A DNA stretch of 46,273 nt, taken from DATKCA01 sp035544675. GTDB lineage: Bacteria > Acidobacteriota > Thermoanaerobaculia > Gp7-AA8. The stretch's first letter is position 1, and every line of letters begins with the position of its first letter. The notes under the pieces are model-generated. The model searched no databases. It saw only the letters and a program-made list of their open reading frames with translations, and had not been told where the DNA came from. A program made the position numbers and the translations under genes. Location: positions 1 to 46,273 of the forward strand of contig DATKCA010000014.1 in the NCBI GenBank assembly GCA_035544675.1, given 5' to 3'. This document shows, piece by piece, positions 7,581-15,048 of the stretch.

Positions 7581-8449
7581 CCAATCCGGGCGAGCCGGGG
7601 ACGTTCGCGCTCGAGGCCGGGCCGCCGAAGGCCGCGCAGGGGACGTACGTACCGAGGCTCCTCACCGACAAGACGCCGAAGCTTCGCATCAGCGACCTCG
7701 GCGTGATCTACATCGACCGCCGCGGCAACCGGACCGAAGCGGTCCGGGAGGTCACGCTCGACGTGGCCGACAAGCCCGGGACGGGGGAGGTCATCGTCAT
7801 CCTCGGACCATCCGGCTGCGGGAAGTCGACCGTGCTGAAGGCGGTGGCGGGGCTCCTGCCGCCCTCGCGCGGCGAGATCCGCGTCGACGGCGAGCTGATC
7901 ACGTCCGTGGGCCGCGATCGAGGCATGGTGTTTCAGCAGTACACGTCCTTCGCCTGGCTGACCGTACGCGAGAACGTCGAGTACGGCCTGAAGCTGGAGG
8001 GCGTTCCGGCCAGGCAGCGGCGCGAACAGTCGCAGAAGTATCTGGAGGAGGTCGGTCTGGCGGAATTCGCAGGCCGGTATCCGAAAGATCTGTCCGGCGG
8101 CATGAAGCAGCGCGTGGCGATTGCCCGGACATTGATCAACAAGCCGCGCCTGGTGCTGATGGACGAGCCGTTCGGCGCGCTCGATCCGCAGACGCGCTGG
8201 GGCATGCAGAGCCTGCTGCTGGACGTCTCCCGGATGGAGGACAACACGATCCTCTTTGTGACGCACGACGTGTCGGAAGCGGTCTACCTGGCCGATTCGA
8301 TCTACGTTCTGTCGGCGCGCCCGGCGCGGATACTCCACCGCATCGACGTGCCGTTCTTTCCGAACCGCGATATCGGTCTCAAGTCCTCGCCGGAGTTCCG
8401 CGCGGTGGAGAAGAAGCTGCTCGACCTGATCTATGCGCCGGCTGCTTAG
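7577..8449 (+). CDS. ABC transporter ATP-binding protein (SsuB/TauB/NrtD-like)
   Basis: A 290-residue nucleotide-binding subunit that powers the adjacent permease. All catalytic motifs are intact: Walker A GPSGCGKST, Q-loop MVFQQYTSFAW, signature LSGGMKQRVAIA, Walker B RLVLMDEPFGALD and H-switch FVTHDVSEAV. About 35 residues precede the ABC domain, which is longer than usual. The start ATG 7577 overlaps the permease stop. The gene ends with TAG at 8447-8449, at which a long palindromic repeat begins, separating it from the next gene of the cluster by 113 bases. Substrate specificity cannot be deduced; the pairing with an NMT1-type binding protein and a TauC-type permease fits the taurine/nitrate/thiamine-precursor class. 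Confidence 0.93.
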   Translation: MTNPGEPGTFALEAGPPKAAQGTYVPRLLTDKTPKLRISDLGVIYIDRRGNRTEAVREVTLDVADKPGTGEVIVILGPSGCGKSTVLKAVAGLLPPSRGEIRVDGELITSVGRDRGMVFQQYTSFAWLTVRENVEYGLKLEGVPARQRREQSQKYLEEVGLAEFAGRYPKDLSGGMKQRVAIARTLINKPRLVLMDEPFGALDPQTRWGMQSLLLDVSRMEDNTILFVTHDVSEAVYLADSIYVLSARPARILHRIDVPFFPNRDIGLKSSPEFRAVEKKLLDLIYAPAA

Positions 8450-8541
8450 TCATTCCGAGCGTAGCGAGGAATCCCGGGGAGGGGCGGCGCGAAGCTCGTT
8501 ATCCACGCCACCCGGATCCCTCGCTGCGCTCGGGATGACGG
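8450..8541. repeat. TCATTCCGAGCGTAGCGAGG palindromic repeat, copy 1
   Basis: The left arm TCATTCCGAGCGTAGCGAGG (8450-8469, continuing AATCC) and the right arm, GGATCCCTCGC then TGCGCTCGGGATGAC, are near-perfect reverse complements of about 25 bases. About 40 unpaired bases lie between them. The element starts right after the ABC ATPase stop codon. Related copies occur at 21552-21645 (full), 33389-33432 (shortened) and 30353-30373 (one arm). This is a dispersed palindromic element, probably non-autonomous; no transposase is linked. Confidence 0.85.
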
Positions 8542-8562
8542 CGTAAACGTACAATCTGCCCC

Positions 8563-9366
8563 GTGGCCACAGCCAGAGACAGAGGGAAGCCGGCAAAGAA
8601 GCCGTACTTCAGGATGGCGTTGAAGAACCCCTACAACCTGACGCTCCTCCTGGGCGGCATCGGCGCCTCCCTCCTTACCCTCAATCCCATCCCCGCCCTC
8701 ATCGCCCTCGGCGGAGAGGCGATCTGGCTCCTGCACGCTCCCGACTCGAAGTTCCTGCGCAAGACCGTGTGGGATCCGCAGTACGAGCACGAGATGAAGC
8801 AGCAGGCGCTGCGCGTCCGCGCCGCGAAGCTCGCGTACCTGCCTTACGACGAACAGGAACGCGTCGGCCGGCTGCTGGAGCGGCACTACGAGATCGACCA
8901 CCTCGCCGAGCAGAATCCGTCGTTTACCGGTGACCTTCTGAGAAGCGAGATCGGGAAGACGCAGAAGCTCGTCGACGCGTTCGTGGAGATGGCCATCACC
9001 GTCTCGCGATACGACGCCTACCTCAACCGCGTCGACCTGAACGTGCTGGAGCGCGACCGCGAGAAGTGGCGGGCGCGCGTCAAGTCGGAGAAGTTCACGG
9101 AGCAGGAGCGCGACATCGCCGCCAAGAACCTGACCATCATCGAACGGCGTCTCGAGAAGCTGCGCGAGGTCCGCCAGTATCTGAACGTGGCCAAGGGTCA
9201 GCTCGACCTCATCGAGAACTCGTTCCAGCTGATCGCCGATCAGATCGTGACGATGCAGTCGCCGGCTCAGTTGTCCGGACAGCTCGACGAGCTGATCGAC
9301 GGAGTGGAGTCGATCCGCCAGACGGCGGTCGACACGGAGAGAATTCTGAATACGCTGGAAGCATGA
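8563..9366 (+). CDS. Membrane-anchored coiled-coil protein, partner candidate of the AAA+ ATPase
   Basis: A 267-residue protein of no recognised family. A basic N-terminus (~1-25) precedes a hydrophobic stretch of about 26 residues with a mid-turn (YNLTLLLGGIGASLLTLNPI, then PALIALGGEAIWLL), read as one long or two short membrane segments. Residues ~60-267 are charged helices with clear coiled-coil character, for example NLTIIERRLEKLREVRQYLN and LDLIENSFQLIADQIVTMQS. By the positive-inside rule the bulk should be cytosolic. It starts at GTG 8563 and its stop overlaps the start of the AAA+ gene (ATGA, 9363-9366), implying coupled synthesis. A role as membrane adaptor or substrate of the ATPase is inferred from this overlap and from the architecture. 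Confidence 0.75.
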   Translation: MATARDRGKPAKKPYFRMALKNPYNLTLLLGGIGASLLTLNPIPALIALGGEAIWLLHAPDSKFLRKTVWDPQYEHEMKQQALRVRAAKLAYLPYDEQERVGRLLERHYEIDHLAEQNPSFTGDLLRSEIGKTQKLVDAFVEMAITVSRYDAYLNRVDLNVLERDREKWRARVKSEKFTEQERDIAAKNLTIIERRLEKLREVRQYLNVAKGQLDLIENSFQLIADQIVTMQSPAQLSGQLDELIDGVESIRQTAVDTERILNTLEA

Positions 9367-11222
9367 CTGATCTCGCCGCATCGAACCGCCTTCTCCCGTC
9401 GTGGGCCGAGGATCTTCGCCGCCGCTATCTGCGCGGCGAGGCCTCGGTGTTCATCCTCCACGGCAACGTCTACGACGCCGTCCTGGCCGGCAACGGCGTC
9501 ACGACGATCACCGACTTCCTCGGCAGCAGCCTGCTGCGCGACTCGAAGGAGACGATCGCCGTCTACAACGTGGCCACGGGAGTGCGGTTCACGAAGCGGC
9601 CGAAGGGCGGAGACGTGACCGGCCTCGAAGACCTTCTCCTGGCCACGGAAAAGCCCAAGGTCCTCGGCGCCATCGAGCGGATGCTTGTAGGCGGCTCGAA
9701 GACCGCGGTGATCATCGAGTACGCGGAGGCCGTCGCGCCGGCCGGCGATCCGAATTTTCAGAGCGAGGGCGACCGCGCCGCGATCGTCACCCTGCACCGC
9801 TGGTCGTTCCTGCCGGAGATCGAACGGGGCGACAACGTCGTGATTCTCATCGCCGAGAACCTGACGGAAGTGGCCTCGAAGATCATCTCCAACCCGAAGG
9901 TGGCCGTGGTCGACGTGGCCATGCCGGACGTCGAGGCGCGCAAGGCCGCCGCCCGTCATGCCGACAAGCGGCTGAGCGAGAAGGACGCACAGCGCTATGC
10001 GGACATCACCGCGGGGCTGAAGGCGATCCAGATCATCTCCATTCTCACTCCGCCGCCGCCGAGCGAGGAGGAGTCGCGCGAGCGCGAGTCGTTCATCGCA
10101 CATCTGCTGTCGGGGCCCGATGCGGCCGATCGCGCCAAGAAACTGGCGACGCTCACGGCGGGCATGAACCACGACGAGATCACGAAGCTGCTGGCGCCCG
10201 GTGCGCCGCCGCCGGACTCCGTTGCGGCGCCCGATCGAGCGGAAAGATCGCGTCAGGACGTCGATCTGCTCATCGCCCGCCGCAAGCGCGAGATCCTGGA
10301 GCGCGAGTGTTTCGGCCTCATCGAGTTCGTCGAGCCCAAACACGGGTTCGATGTGGTCGGCGGCATGGACGAGGTGAAGAAGGACCTGCTCGTCATCGCC
10401 AACAGCATCAAGAACGGACAGACCTCGCGCGTACCGATGGGCATCCTTTTCACAGGGCCGATGGGGACCGGGAAGACGTTCGTGGCCGAGGCGTTCGCGC
10501 GGGAATGCGGCCTGACCACGATCAAGCTGAAGAACTTCCGCTCCAAGTGGGTCGGCGCGACGGAGGGCAATCTCGAGAAGATCCTGAACGTGATCAAGGC
10601 CATCGGTCAGGTCGTGGTCATCATCGACGAAGGCGACCGCGCCTTCGGCAATACCGACGGCGAAGGTGACGGCGGAACTTCGTCGCGCGTCATCGCCCGC
10701 ATCAAGGAGTTCATGTCCGACACGAGCAACCGCGGGCGGATCCTTTTCCTCGTGATGACGAACCGGCCCGACAAGCTGGACGTCGACCTCAAGCGCGCCG
10801 GCCGGCTCGATCGCAAGATCCCGTTCCTCTACTGCCAGACGCCGGAGGAGGTGGAGAACATCGCCCAGGCGCTGGTGCGCAAGAACCGCATCCCCACCGA
10901 CGTCGACTTCACGAAGATCCGCGACGGGTTCTCACGCAAGCTCGTCGGATACAGCAACGCCGACATCGAGGCCGTCATCCTGATGGCCAACGACGACGCC
11001 GCGCGCGATGAGGTCAAACACGTCGCCGAAGAGCGTTTCATCCGCGCCGCCGCGGATTACTTCCCCAGCCGCGACGTCGAACTGCTCGAGTACATGGAGC
11101 TGCTGGCCGTGTTCGAGGCATCGAGCCGGAGACTGCTGCCGCCGAAATACGCGAACATCACGCCCGAGGAGCTGGACCTGCGGCTGCGGCAGTTGCGAGC
11201 CGTCGTAGGCACACGGAGGTAG
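9363..11222 (+). CDS. AAA+ ATPase with degenerate N-terminal and active C-terminal modules
   Basis: A 619-residue cytosolic protein. Residues ~1-190 look like a decayed AAA module: EASVFILHGNVYDAV, a Walker-B-like TAVIIEYAEAVAP (114-126) and a sensor-like NVVILIAENLTEV (158-170), with no P-loop. Residues ~325-560 are an intact classical AAA module: Walker A GPMGTGKT (365-372), pore-loop-like SKWVGATEGN, Walker B VVVIIDEGD (417-425), sensor-1 MTNRPDKLD (465-473) and Arg fingers in KRAGRLDRK (478-486). GYSNADIEAVI supplies the sensor-2 region. A dead-plus-live pair recalls Ycf46-type proteins, and the active module belongs to the clade containing FtsH, Vps4 and p97. No protease or membrane segment is seen. 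Start ATG 9363 overlaps the preceding stop; the stop abuts the convergent trmFO stop with no spacer. Confidence 0.88.
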   Translation: MTDLAASNRLLPSWAEDLRRRYLRGEASVFILHGNVYDAVLAGNGVTTITDFLGSSLLRDSKETIAVYNVATGVRFTKRPKGGDVTGLEDLLLATEKPKVLGAIERMLVGGSKTAVIIEYAEAVAPAGDPNFQSEGDRAAIVTLHRWSFLPEIERGDNVVILIAENLTEVASKIISNPKVAVVDVAMPDVEARKAAARHADKRLSEKDAQRYADITAGLKAIQIISILTPPPPSEEESRERESFIAHLLSGPDAADRAKKLATLTAGMNHDEITKLLAPGAPPPDSVAAPDRAERSRQDVDLLIARRKREILERECFGLIEFVEPKHGFDVVGGMDEVKKDLLVIANSIKNGQTSRVPMGILFTGPMGTGKTFVAEAFARECGLTTIKLKNFRSKWVGATEGNLEKILNVIKAIGQVVVIIDEGDRAFGNTDGEGDGGTSSRVIARIKEFMSDTSNRGRILFLVMTNRPDKLDVDLKRAGRLDRKIPFLYCQTPEEVENIAQALVRKNRIPTDVDFTKIRDGFSRKLVGYSNADIEAVILMANDDAARDEVKHVAEERFIRAAADYFPSRDVELLEYMELLAVFEASSRRLLPPKYANITPEELDLRLRQLRAVVGTRR

Positions 11223-12536
11223 TCATCCCGGCGCCCCGACGCCAAGCTGATTCACCGTCGCCATCGCCAGCTCCACCTGCTTCTGCCGCTTGACGATCTT
11301 CCTGGCGCGGCCGATCGCGTCTTCGATCATCGCCCAGGTCACATTCGACGGCTGGTATCGCTCCGGCGATGACTCCGCCACGTGGCGCCCCAGCGCGCCG
11401 AGCGCGGTGTGATACGGAAGCGGTGAGGCCTTGCCGTGGCGCGCGATCTCGTCGATGTAGCGCGCGACGAGAAGGCCCACCGCGGCCGACTCCACGTAGC
11501 CCTCCACGCCCGTGATCTGCCCGGCGAAGAAGATCCGCTCGTCGCGTTTCGTCTGAAACGTCGGCAGAAGGTGCCGGGGTCCGTTGATGAACGTGTTGCG
11601 GTGCATCGACCCGAACCGGGCCAAGGTGCAGTTCTCCAGGCCGGGAATCATCGGAATGACGCGCTTCTGCTCGCCCACCTTCATCTTGGTCTGGAAGCCG
11701 ACCAGGTTGAAGTACTCGTCGGAGAGGTCCTCCTTGCGGAGCTGAACCACCGCGTGCGGCATCTCGCCGGTCACGGGATGTTCGAGTCCGACCGGTTTCA
11801 TCGGGCCGAAGCGCAGCGTGTCGACCCCGCGGCTGGCGATCTCCTCCACGGGAAGGCATCCCTCGAAGTGCACGGCCTTCTCGAAGTCGTGCATCGGATA
11901 CAGCTCCGCCGCCAGCAGCGCCGCGACGAACGCCTCGTACTGCTCGCGCGTCATCGGCGCGTTCAGGTAGTCCGTCCCGGAGCCCTTCCCGTATCGCGAC
12001 TTCCAGTACAGCTTCGACATGTCGAGCGAGTCGGCGGCGACGATCGGAGCGATGGCGTCATAGAAGTACAGCCCGTCGTGTCCGAGGAAGCCGTTGATGG
12101 CGTCGAAGAGCGGCGTCGATGTGAGGGGGCCCGTGGCGACGACGAGAAAGTCGTGCTCGCCGCGGTCGAGAGTCGTGACCTCGTCGCGGTGGATCGTGAT
12201 CCCCGGCGTTGAAGTCACCAGCGAAGTCATCGCCGCGCCGAAGCGCTCCCGGTCGACGGCGAAGGCGTCTCCGGCCGGAACGCGCGCGGCCTCACCGCAG
12301 CGGATCACATGCGAGCCGAGGATGGCCATCTCCTGTTTGAGGAGGCCGACGGCGTTGGCCGGCGCCGATGAGCGGAACGAGTTGGAGCAGACCAGCTCGG
12401 CGAGGTTCGAGGTCTCGTGGGCGGGCGTGCGCTTCACGGGGCGCATCTCGTGGAGATCGACCGTGTGACGGCGCGCCGCGAGCTGCAGAGCGCACTCGGA
12501 GCCGGCCAGACCGCCGCCGATGACTTTGATTTTCAT
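11223..12536 (-). CDS. trmFO: Folate/FAD-dependent tRNA (uracil-54-C5)-methyltransferase
   Basis: A 437-residue cytosolic enzyme that makes m5U54 (ribothymidine) in the tRNA T-loop using methylenetetrahydrofolate and FADH2. The FAD-binding motif is at the N-terminus (VIGGGLAGSECALQLA). HEMRPVKRTPAH, LVCSNSFRS and the C-terminal SMHRNTFINGP are hallmarks of TrmFO (former Gid). Length fits the family. ATG 12534-12536 is preceded, on the minus strand, by GGAGCCCT, so a heptad-repeat unit provides the Shine-Dalgarno-like GGAG. Its 3' end meets the convergent AAA+ gene at 11222/11223 with no base between and no terminator. TrmFO rather than SAM-dependent TrmA is usual in Firmicutes, Acidobacteriota, Deltaproteobacteria and similar groups. 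Confidence 0.96.
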   Translation of the reverse strand: MKIKVIGGGLAGSECALQLAARRHTVDLHEMRPVKRTPAHETSNLAELVCSNSFRSSAPANAVGLLKQEMAILGSHVIRCGEAARVPAGDAFAVDRERFGAAMTSLVTSTPGITIHRDEVTTLDRGEHDFLVVATGPLTSTPLFDAINGFLGHDGLYFYDAIAPIVAADSLDMSKLYWKSRYGKGSGTDYLNAPMTREQYEAFVAALLAAELYPMHDFEKAVHFEGCLPVEEIASRGVDTLRFGPMKPVGLEHPVTGEMPHAVVQLRKEDLSDEYFNLVGFQTKMKVGEQKRVIPMIPGLENCTLARFGSMHRNTFINGPRHLLPTFQTKRDERIFFAGQITGVEGYVESAAVGLLVARYIDEIARHGKASPLPYHTALGALGRHVAESSPERYQPSNVTWAMIEDAIGRARKIVKRQKQVELAMATVNQLGVGAPG

Positions 12537-12586
12537 AGGGCTCCGGGCTCCGGGCTCAGGGCTCCGGCCCTGAGCCCCGAGCCCTA
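12537..12586. repeat. Heptad inverted repeat array B (GGGCTCC type)
   Basis: This fills the whole gap between the DUF3467 gene and trmFO (both minus strand). One arm has AGGGCTC, CGGGCTC, CGGGCTC and AGGGCTC in tandem (12537-12564). The other has the complementary GAGCCCC and GAGCCCT (12572-12585). On the coding strand the array begins with the TAG stop of the DUF3467 gene and ends on the ATG of trmFO. The sequence is unrelated to arrays A, E, G and H, but the seven-base period and inverted layout are the same. Confidence 0.88.
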
Positions 12587-12886
12587 ATTGGAAGGCTCGT
12601 TGACGGTGTACTGCGTGGCGTCCTGGACGCGGATCTCGCCGAACTTCTGCTCGAAGAGCGAGATGTTCTGCGCCAGAGCGTCGAGGAACTGCTTGGCGTG
12701 CAGCGGCGTCATGATGACGCGGCTGTAGACCTTCACGTCGTTGCGGCCGGGGACGATGCGGCCGAGGTCGATCACGAACTCGCTGGGCGAGTGGATGATG
12801 TTGGCGAAGTTGACGTATTCGCCTTGCGCCGTGCTGTCGTCGAGCGTGATGCGGATCGTGTTTGGCTGTGGGGGTTGTTGGTCCAT
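12584..12886 (-). CDS. DUF3467 family protein
   Basis: A 100-residue protein matching the DUF3467 family: IRITLDDSTAQGEYVNFANI, then HSPSEFVIDLGRIVPG and SRVIMTPLHAKQFLDALAQN. Members are small cytosolic beta-rich proteins of unknown function, common in many phyla. ATG 12884-12886 is chosen because the frame remains open upstream only by reading through the repeat array and the tRNA gene; that extension has no family similarity. There is no good Shine-Dalgarno sequence, and the sequence upstream of the start is repeat array C. It lies between tRNA-Pro and trmFO. Confidence 0.88.
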   Translation of the reverse strand: MDQQPPQPNTIRITLDDSTAQGEYVNFANIIHSPSEFVIDLGRIVPGRNDVKVYSRVIMTPLHAKQFLDALAQNISLFEQKFGEIRVQDATQYTVNEPSN

Positions 12887-12888
12887 AA

Positions 12889-12966
12889 GAGGCTCTTGGC
12901 TCCTGGCTCTTGGGGGATGAGGGTGGGCCCCAAGAGCCAACAGCCAGGAGCCCTCAAGAGCTAATT
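12889..12966. repeat. Heptad inverted repeat array C (GGCTCTT type)
   Basis: This occupies the space between tRNA-Pro and the DUF3467 gene. The left arm is AGAGGCT, CTTGGCT, CCTGGCT, CTTGGGG (12888-12915). After a short spacer the right arm reads CCCCAAG, AGCCAAC, AGCCAGG, AGCCCTC and AAGAGCT (from 12928). The arms are complementary with a few mismatches. The core heptamer again differs from the neighbouring array B only 300 bases away. Confidence 0.85.
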
Positions 12967-13043
12967 TGGTCGGGCAGGCGGGATTTGAACCCGCGACCAC
13001 CTGAACCCCATTCAGGTACGCTACCAGGCTGCGCTACTGCCCG
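12967..13043 (-). tRNA. tRNA-Pro (anticodon GGG)
   Basis: The minus strand folds as a complete tRNA of 77 bases including an encoded CCA. Acceptor CGGGCAG pairs with CTGCCCG; the D arm is GCGC-AGCCTGGTA-GCGT; the anticodon arm is CCTGA-ATGGGGT-TCAGG with anticodon GGG followed by G37; the T arm is GCGGG-TTCAAAT-CCCGC. The discriminator base is A. GGG plus G37 is typical of tRNA-Pro reading CCC/CCU. Nothing suggests use as an integration site: there is no partial duplicate or adjacent integrase. Confidence 0.97.
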
Positions 13044-13166
13044 ACGACTGGCGCGGGATCGTATCACGCGCGTGTGCCGCTCCTAACGCTCGGCCGGGAC
13101 GCAAATTCCGCGCTGCATTCCGAGCCCGAGGTCTTCGGGTACGGGCACGGGCACGGGGGGACACGA
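13044..13166. other. Spacer with short G-rich tandem and hairpin
   Basis: This 123-base gap lies between the GHMP-kinase gene and tRNA-Pro. It holds CCCGAGG-TCTT-CGGG (about 13127-13140), a small hairpin, followed by hexamer-like ACGGGC units (13141-13157). It may be a worn relative of the tandem repeat arrays or a weak terminator of the minus-strand kinase gene; no U-tract follows. No gene was seen. Confidence 0.5.
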
Positions 13167-15032
13167 TCACATCCAGAGGATGACGTGTTTGGTGATCTCG
13201 ATGTTCTTCGCTGACGGGACGATGGAGAACTCCTCGATCTCCTGCGCCCGGCTGTCCAGCTCCTCGCGCTTGGTCTGGAGCGCGCGGTCCCACGCCTTCT
13301 GGATCTGGGCGATGTTCGCGCGGTAGTCGACCTCGCGCGCGGATTGAGGAGGCTCGGTCACCGCGGCCGGGCGGCCGCTGGTGATGTTGTACAGGGCCTG
13401 GCCCCAGGCCACGTTCATGTTCTGAGGGACCTTCGTCTCGTCGGGGGAGTCTTCGGCGGCCTCGTCGATGTTGCGCTGCTCGCGCTCGGACCTCTCGCGG
13501 AGCTGGTCGATCCGGCGGCGGAACGAGCTTTCCAGCCGCTCCTGCTCGACCTCGAGCCTGCGCCGCGCCTCGTCCATGCACCGGTCGACGAATCCGTCCC
13601 GCGTCTCTCCCGGCTCGGAGTAGAGACCGAAAGCGGGGTTGTGAAAGATGCGCAGCTTCTCCGAGTCGACCAGGAACTGGCGGAACGAGTCGAGCGACTG
13701 CTCGGCGGTGCTGACCAGAGACTCCACGGAGATGGCCCGGGAGGCCTGCCGCTCCGGATCGGGCTCCGCGCGCATGTCGAAGTGGTCGGGCTCGATCTGT
13801 CTGGCGCTCTTCCACACCACCACCTCGTCGGAGGCGTCGATCGGCGCGACATAGGTGCGGGTGATGCTCTGGTGGACTCCGCTGCGCGGCTCCGCGTGCG
13901 TGATGATCCCTTCGGCGAGCATGTGCGGCTTGTAGTCGCCGCCGCCGCCGAAGATGTAGAGCTGTTCGACCGAGCCGGTCGAGCGGCGATGCGCCAGGCG
14001 CGGACGAATCAGGGCCGCGGAGGAATGCGCGTCGTCTCCGCGACGCAGAGTCATCCCGTTCTGCACGGGTCCGACGTCGAGGACGCGGCCGGGCACGTCC
14101 GCCAGCGCTCTTTCGATGGCCTCGCGTTTCTCCGGCGGAAACAGGAACACCACGCACCCGCCCCCGCCCGCCCCGCACACCTTCCCGCCCCACGCCCCCG
14201 CTCCCACCGCCGCGTCGATGGCCGCATCGATCTCCGGCGTCGAGATTCCGTCGATGAGCGCCTTCCGGTTGCGCCACTCCTGCGCCAGCGCCGCTCCCGC
14301 CGCGGCGAAGTCTCCTCCCTCCAGCGCCTTCTCCATCTCGATCGACGTGGCGGCGATCTTCGACATCCCCTTCTGGATCTTCTTCCTTCCGTCGATGTGC
14401 CGCTTGTACATCTCCCAGTTGTTCGTTCCCGAGAAATGCGCCACGCCGGTGTAGTGAAGGAGCATGTGCGCCGCGAGATCGGCCACCGGTGTGGCGATGC
14501 GATGCCGGACCGGAGCGCCCGGCACGAGGTGCAGCGATGCCAGTCCGCCGAACACCGGCGGGTAGTAGTCCTGGATGCCCGCGGGAACGTTGAGCAGGCG
14601 CGTCTCCAGGTCGCGGACGAGGCTGATGAGGTGCTCGCCCTCGACGGGCCCGCCAGCCAGCTCGGACAGCGCGCGCACGAGCGTGATGCTGAGCGCCGAG
14701 GAGCCGCCCAGGCCGGAGCCGCGCGGGGCGTCGGTGCGGGTAGTGATGCTGATGCCCTTCAGATGAAAGTGCTCGACGGCGCGATAGACCAGCGCCGCCT
14801 TCGGGTCTGCCGACAGCTCCTGCAGCGACTCGTAGCGCTGGCGGTACTGCTGGTCGGTGAGATGAATCTCGATGGCGCCGCCGCCCGTCTCTTCCACCTC
14901 CGACTCGGCATAGAAGGAGATGGCCACGTTGACGGTGCGCGCGCCGGGATGAAACAGATAGAGCGGCCACAGATCGAGAGTGCCGCCTGCGAGGTCGGCG
15001 CGCACCGGCGCGCGGACGATGACCTTGTTCAT
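13167..15032 (-). CDS. GHMP-family sugar kinase with long HerA-C-terminus-like extension
   Basis: A 621-residue protein, about twice the normal size of its kinase family. Residues 1-~330 are a GHMP small-molecule kinase related to the heptose-7-phosphate/fucose kinase branch: APVRADLAGGTLDLWPLY (motif 1), PRGSGLGGSSALS (103-115, phosphate loop), HFSGTNNWEMYKRHIDG and KVCGAGGGGCVVFLF (284-298, motif 3). Residues ~340-621 have no kinase similarity and include a long charged helix (VEQERLESSFRRRIDQLRER). SEKLRIFHNPAFGLYSEPGE and IVPSAKNIEITKHVILWM recall the C-terminal region of large DUF87/HerA-type ATP-binding proteins, but no Walker motif precedes them. That resemblance is from memory and tentative. 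ATG 15030-15032 begins MNKVIVRAPVRADLAGG, the canonical kinase start. It follows the M23 gene by 16 bases. Confidence 0.8.
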   Translation of the reverse strand: MNKVIVRAPVRADLAGGTLDLWPLYLFHPGARTVNVAISFYAESEVEETGGGAIEIHLTDQQYRQRYESLQELSADPKAALVYRAVEHFHLKGISITTRTDAPRGSGLGGSSALSITLVRALSELAGGPVEGEHLISLVRDLETRLLNVPAGIQDYYPPVFGGLASLHLVPGAPVRHRIATPVADLAAHMLLHYTGVAHFSGTNNWEMYKRHIDGRKKIQKGMSKIAATSIEMEKALEGGDFAAAGAALAQEWRNRKALIDGISTPEIDAAIDAAVGAGAWGGKVCGAGGGGCVVFLFPPEKREAIERALADVPGRVLDVGPVQNGMTLRRGDDAHSSAALIRPRLAHRRSTGSVEQLYIFGGGGDYKPHMLAEGIITHAEPRSGVHQSITRTYVAPIDASDEVVVWKSARQIEPDHFDMRAEPDPERQASRAISVESLVSTAEQSLDSFRQFLVDSEKLRIFHNPAFGLYSEPGETRDGFVDRCMDEARRRLEVEQERLESSFRRRIDQLRERSEREQRNIDEAAEDSPDETKVPQNMNVAWGQALYNITSGRPAAVTEPPQSAREVDYRANIAQIQKAWDRALQTKREELDSRAQEIEEFSIVPSAKNIEITKHVILWM

Positions 15033-15048
15033 TGGTGCGGACCTGGTG

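Noticed and set aside
11200..11240. Bidirectional terminator between the AAA+ gene and trmFO
   Set aside because: The stop codons are directly adjacent (11222/11223) and no hairpin with T-tract is present.
12584..13000. Longer form of the DUF3467 protein
   Set aside because: The extra N-terminal residues are translated from the tRNA-Pro gene and repeat array C and have no family similarity.
12967..13043. tRNA-Pro as an integration site of a mobile island
   Set aside because: No duplicated tRNA end, no adjacent integrase, and neighbouring genes are housekeeping on both sides.
13021..14970. 649-codon minus-strand frame inside the GHMP-kinase gene
   Set aside because: It has shadow-frame composition and runs into the tRNA gene; the real kinase motifs are in the other frame.
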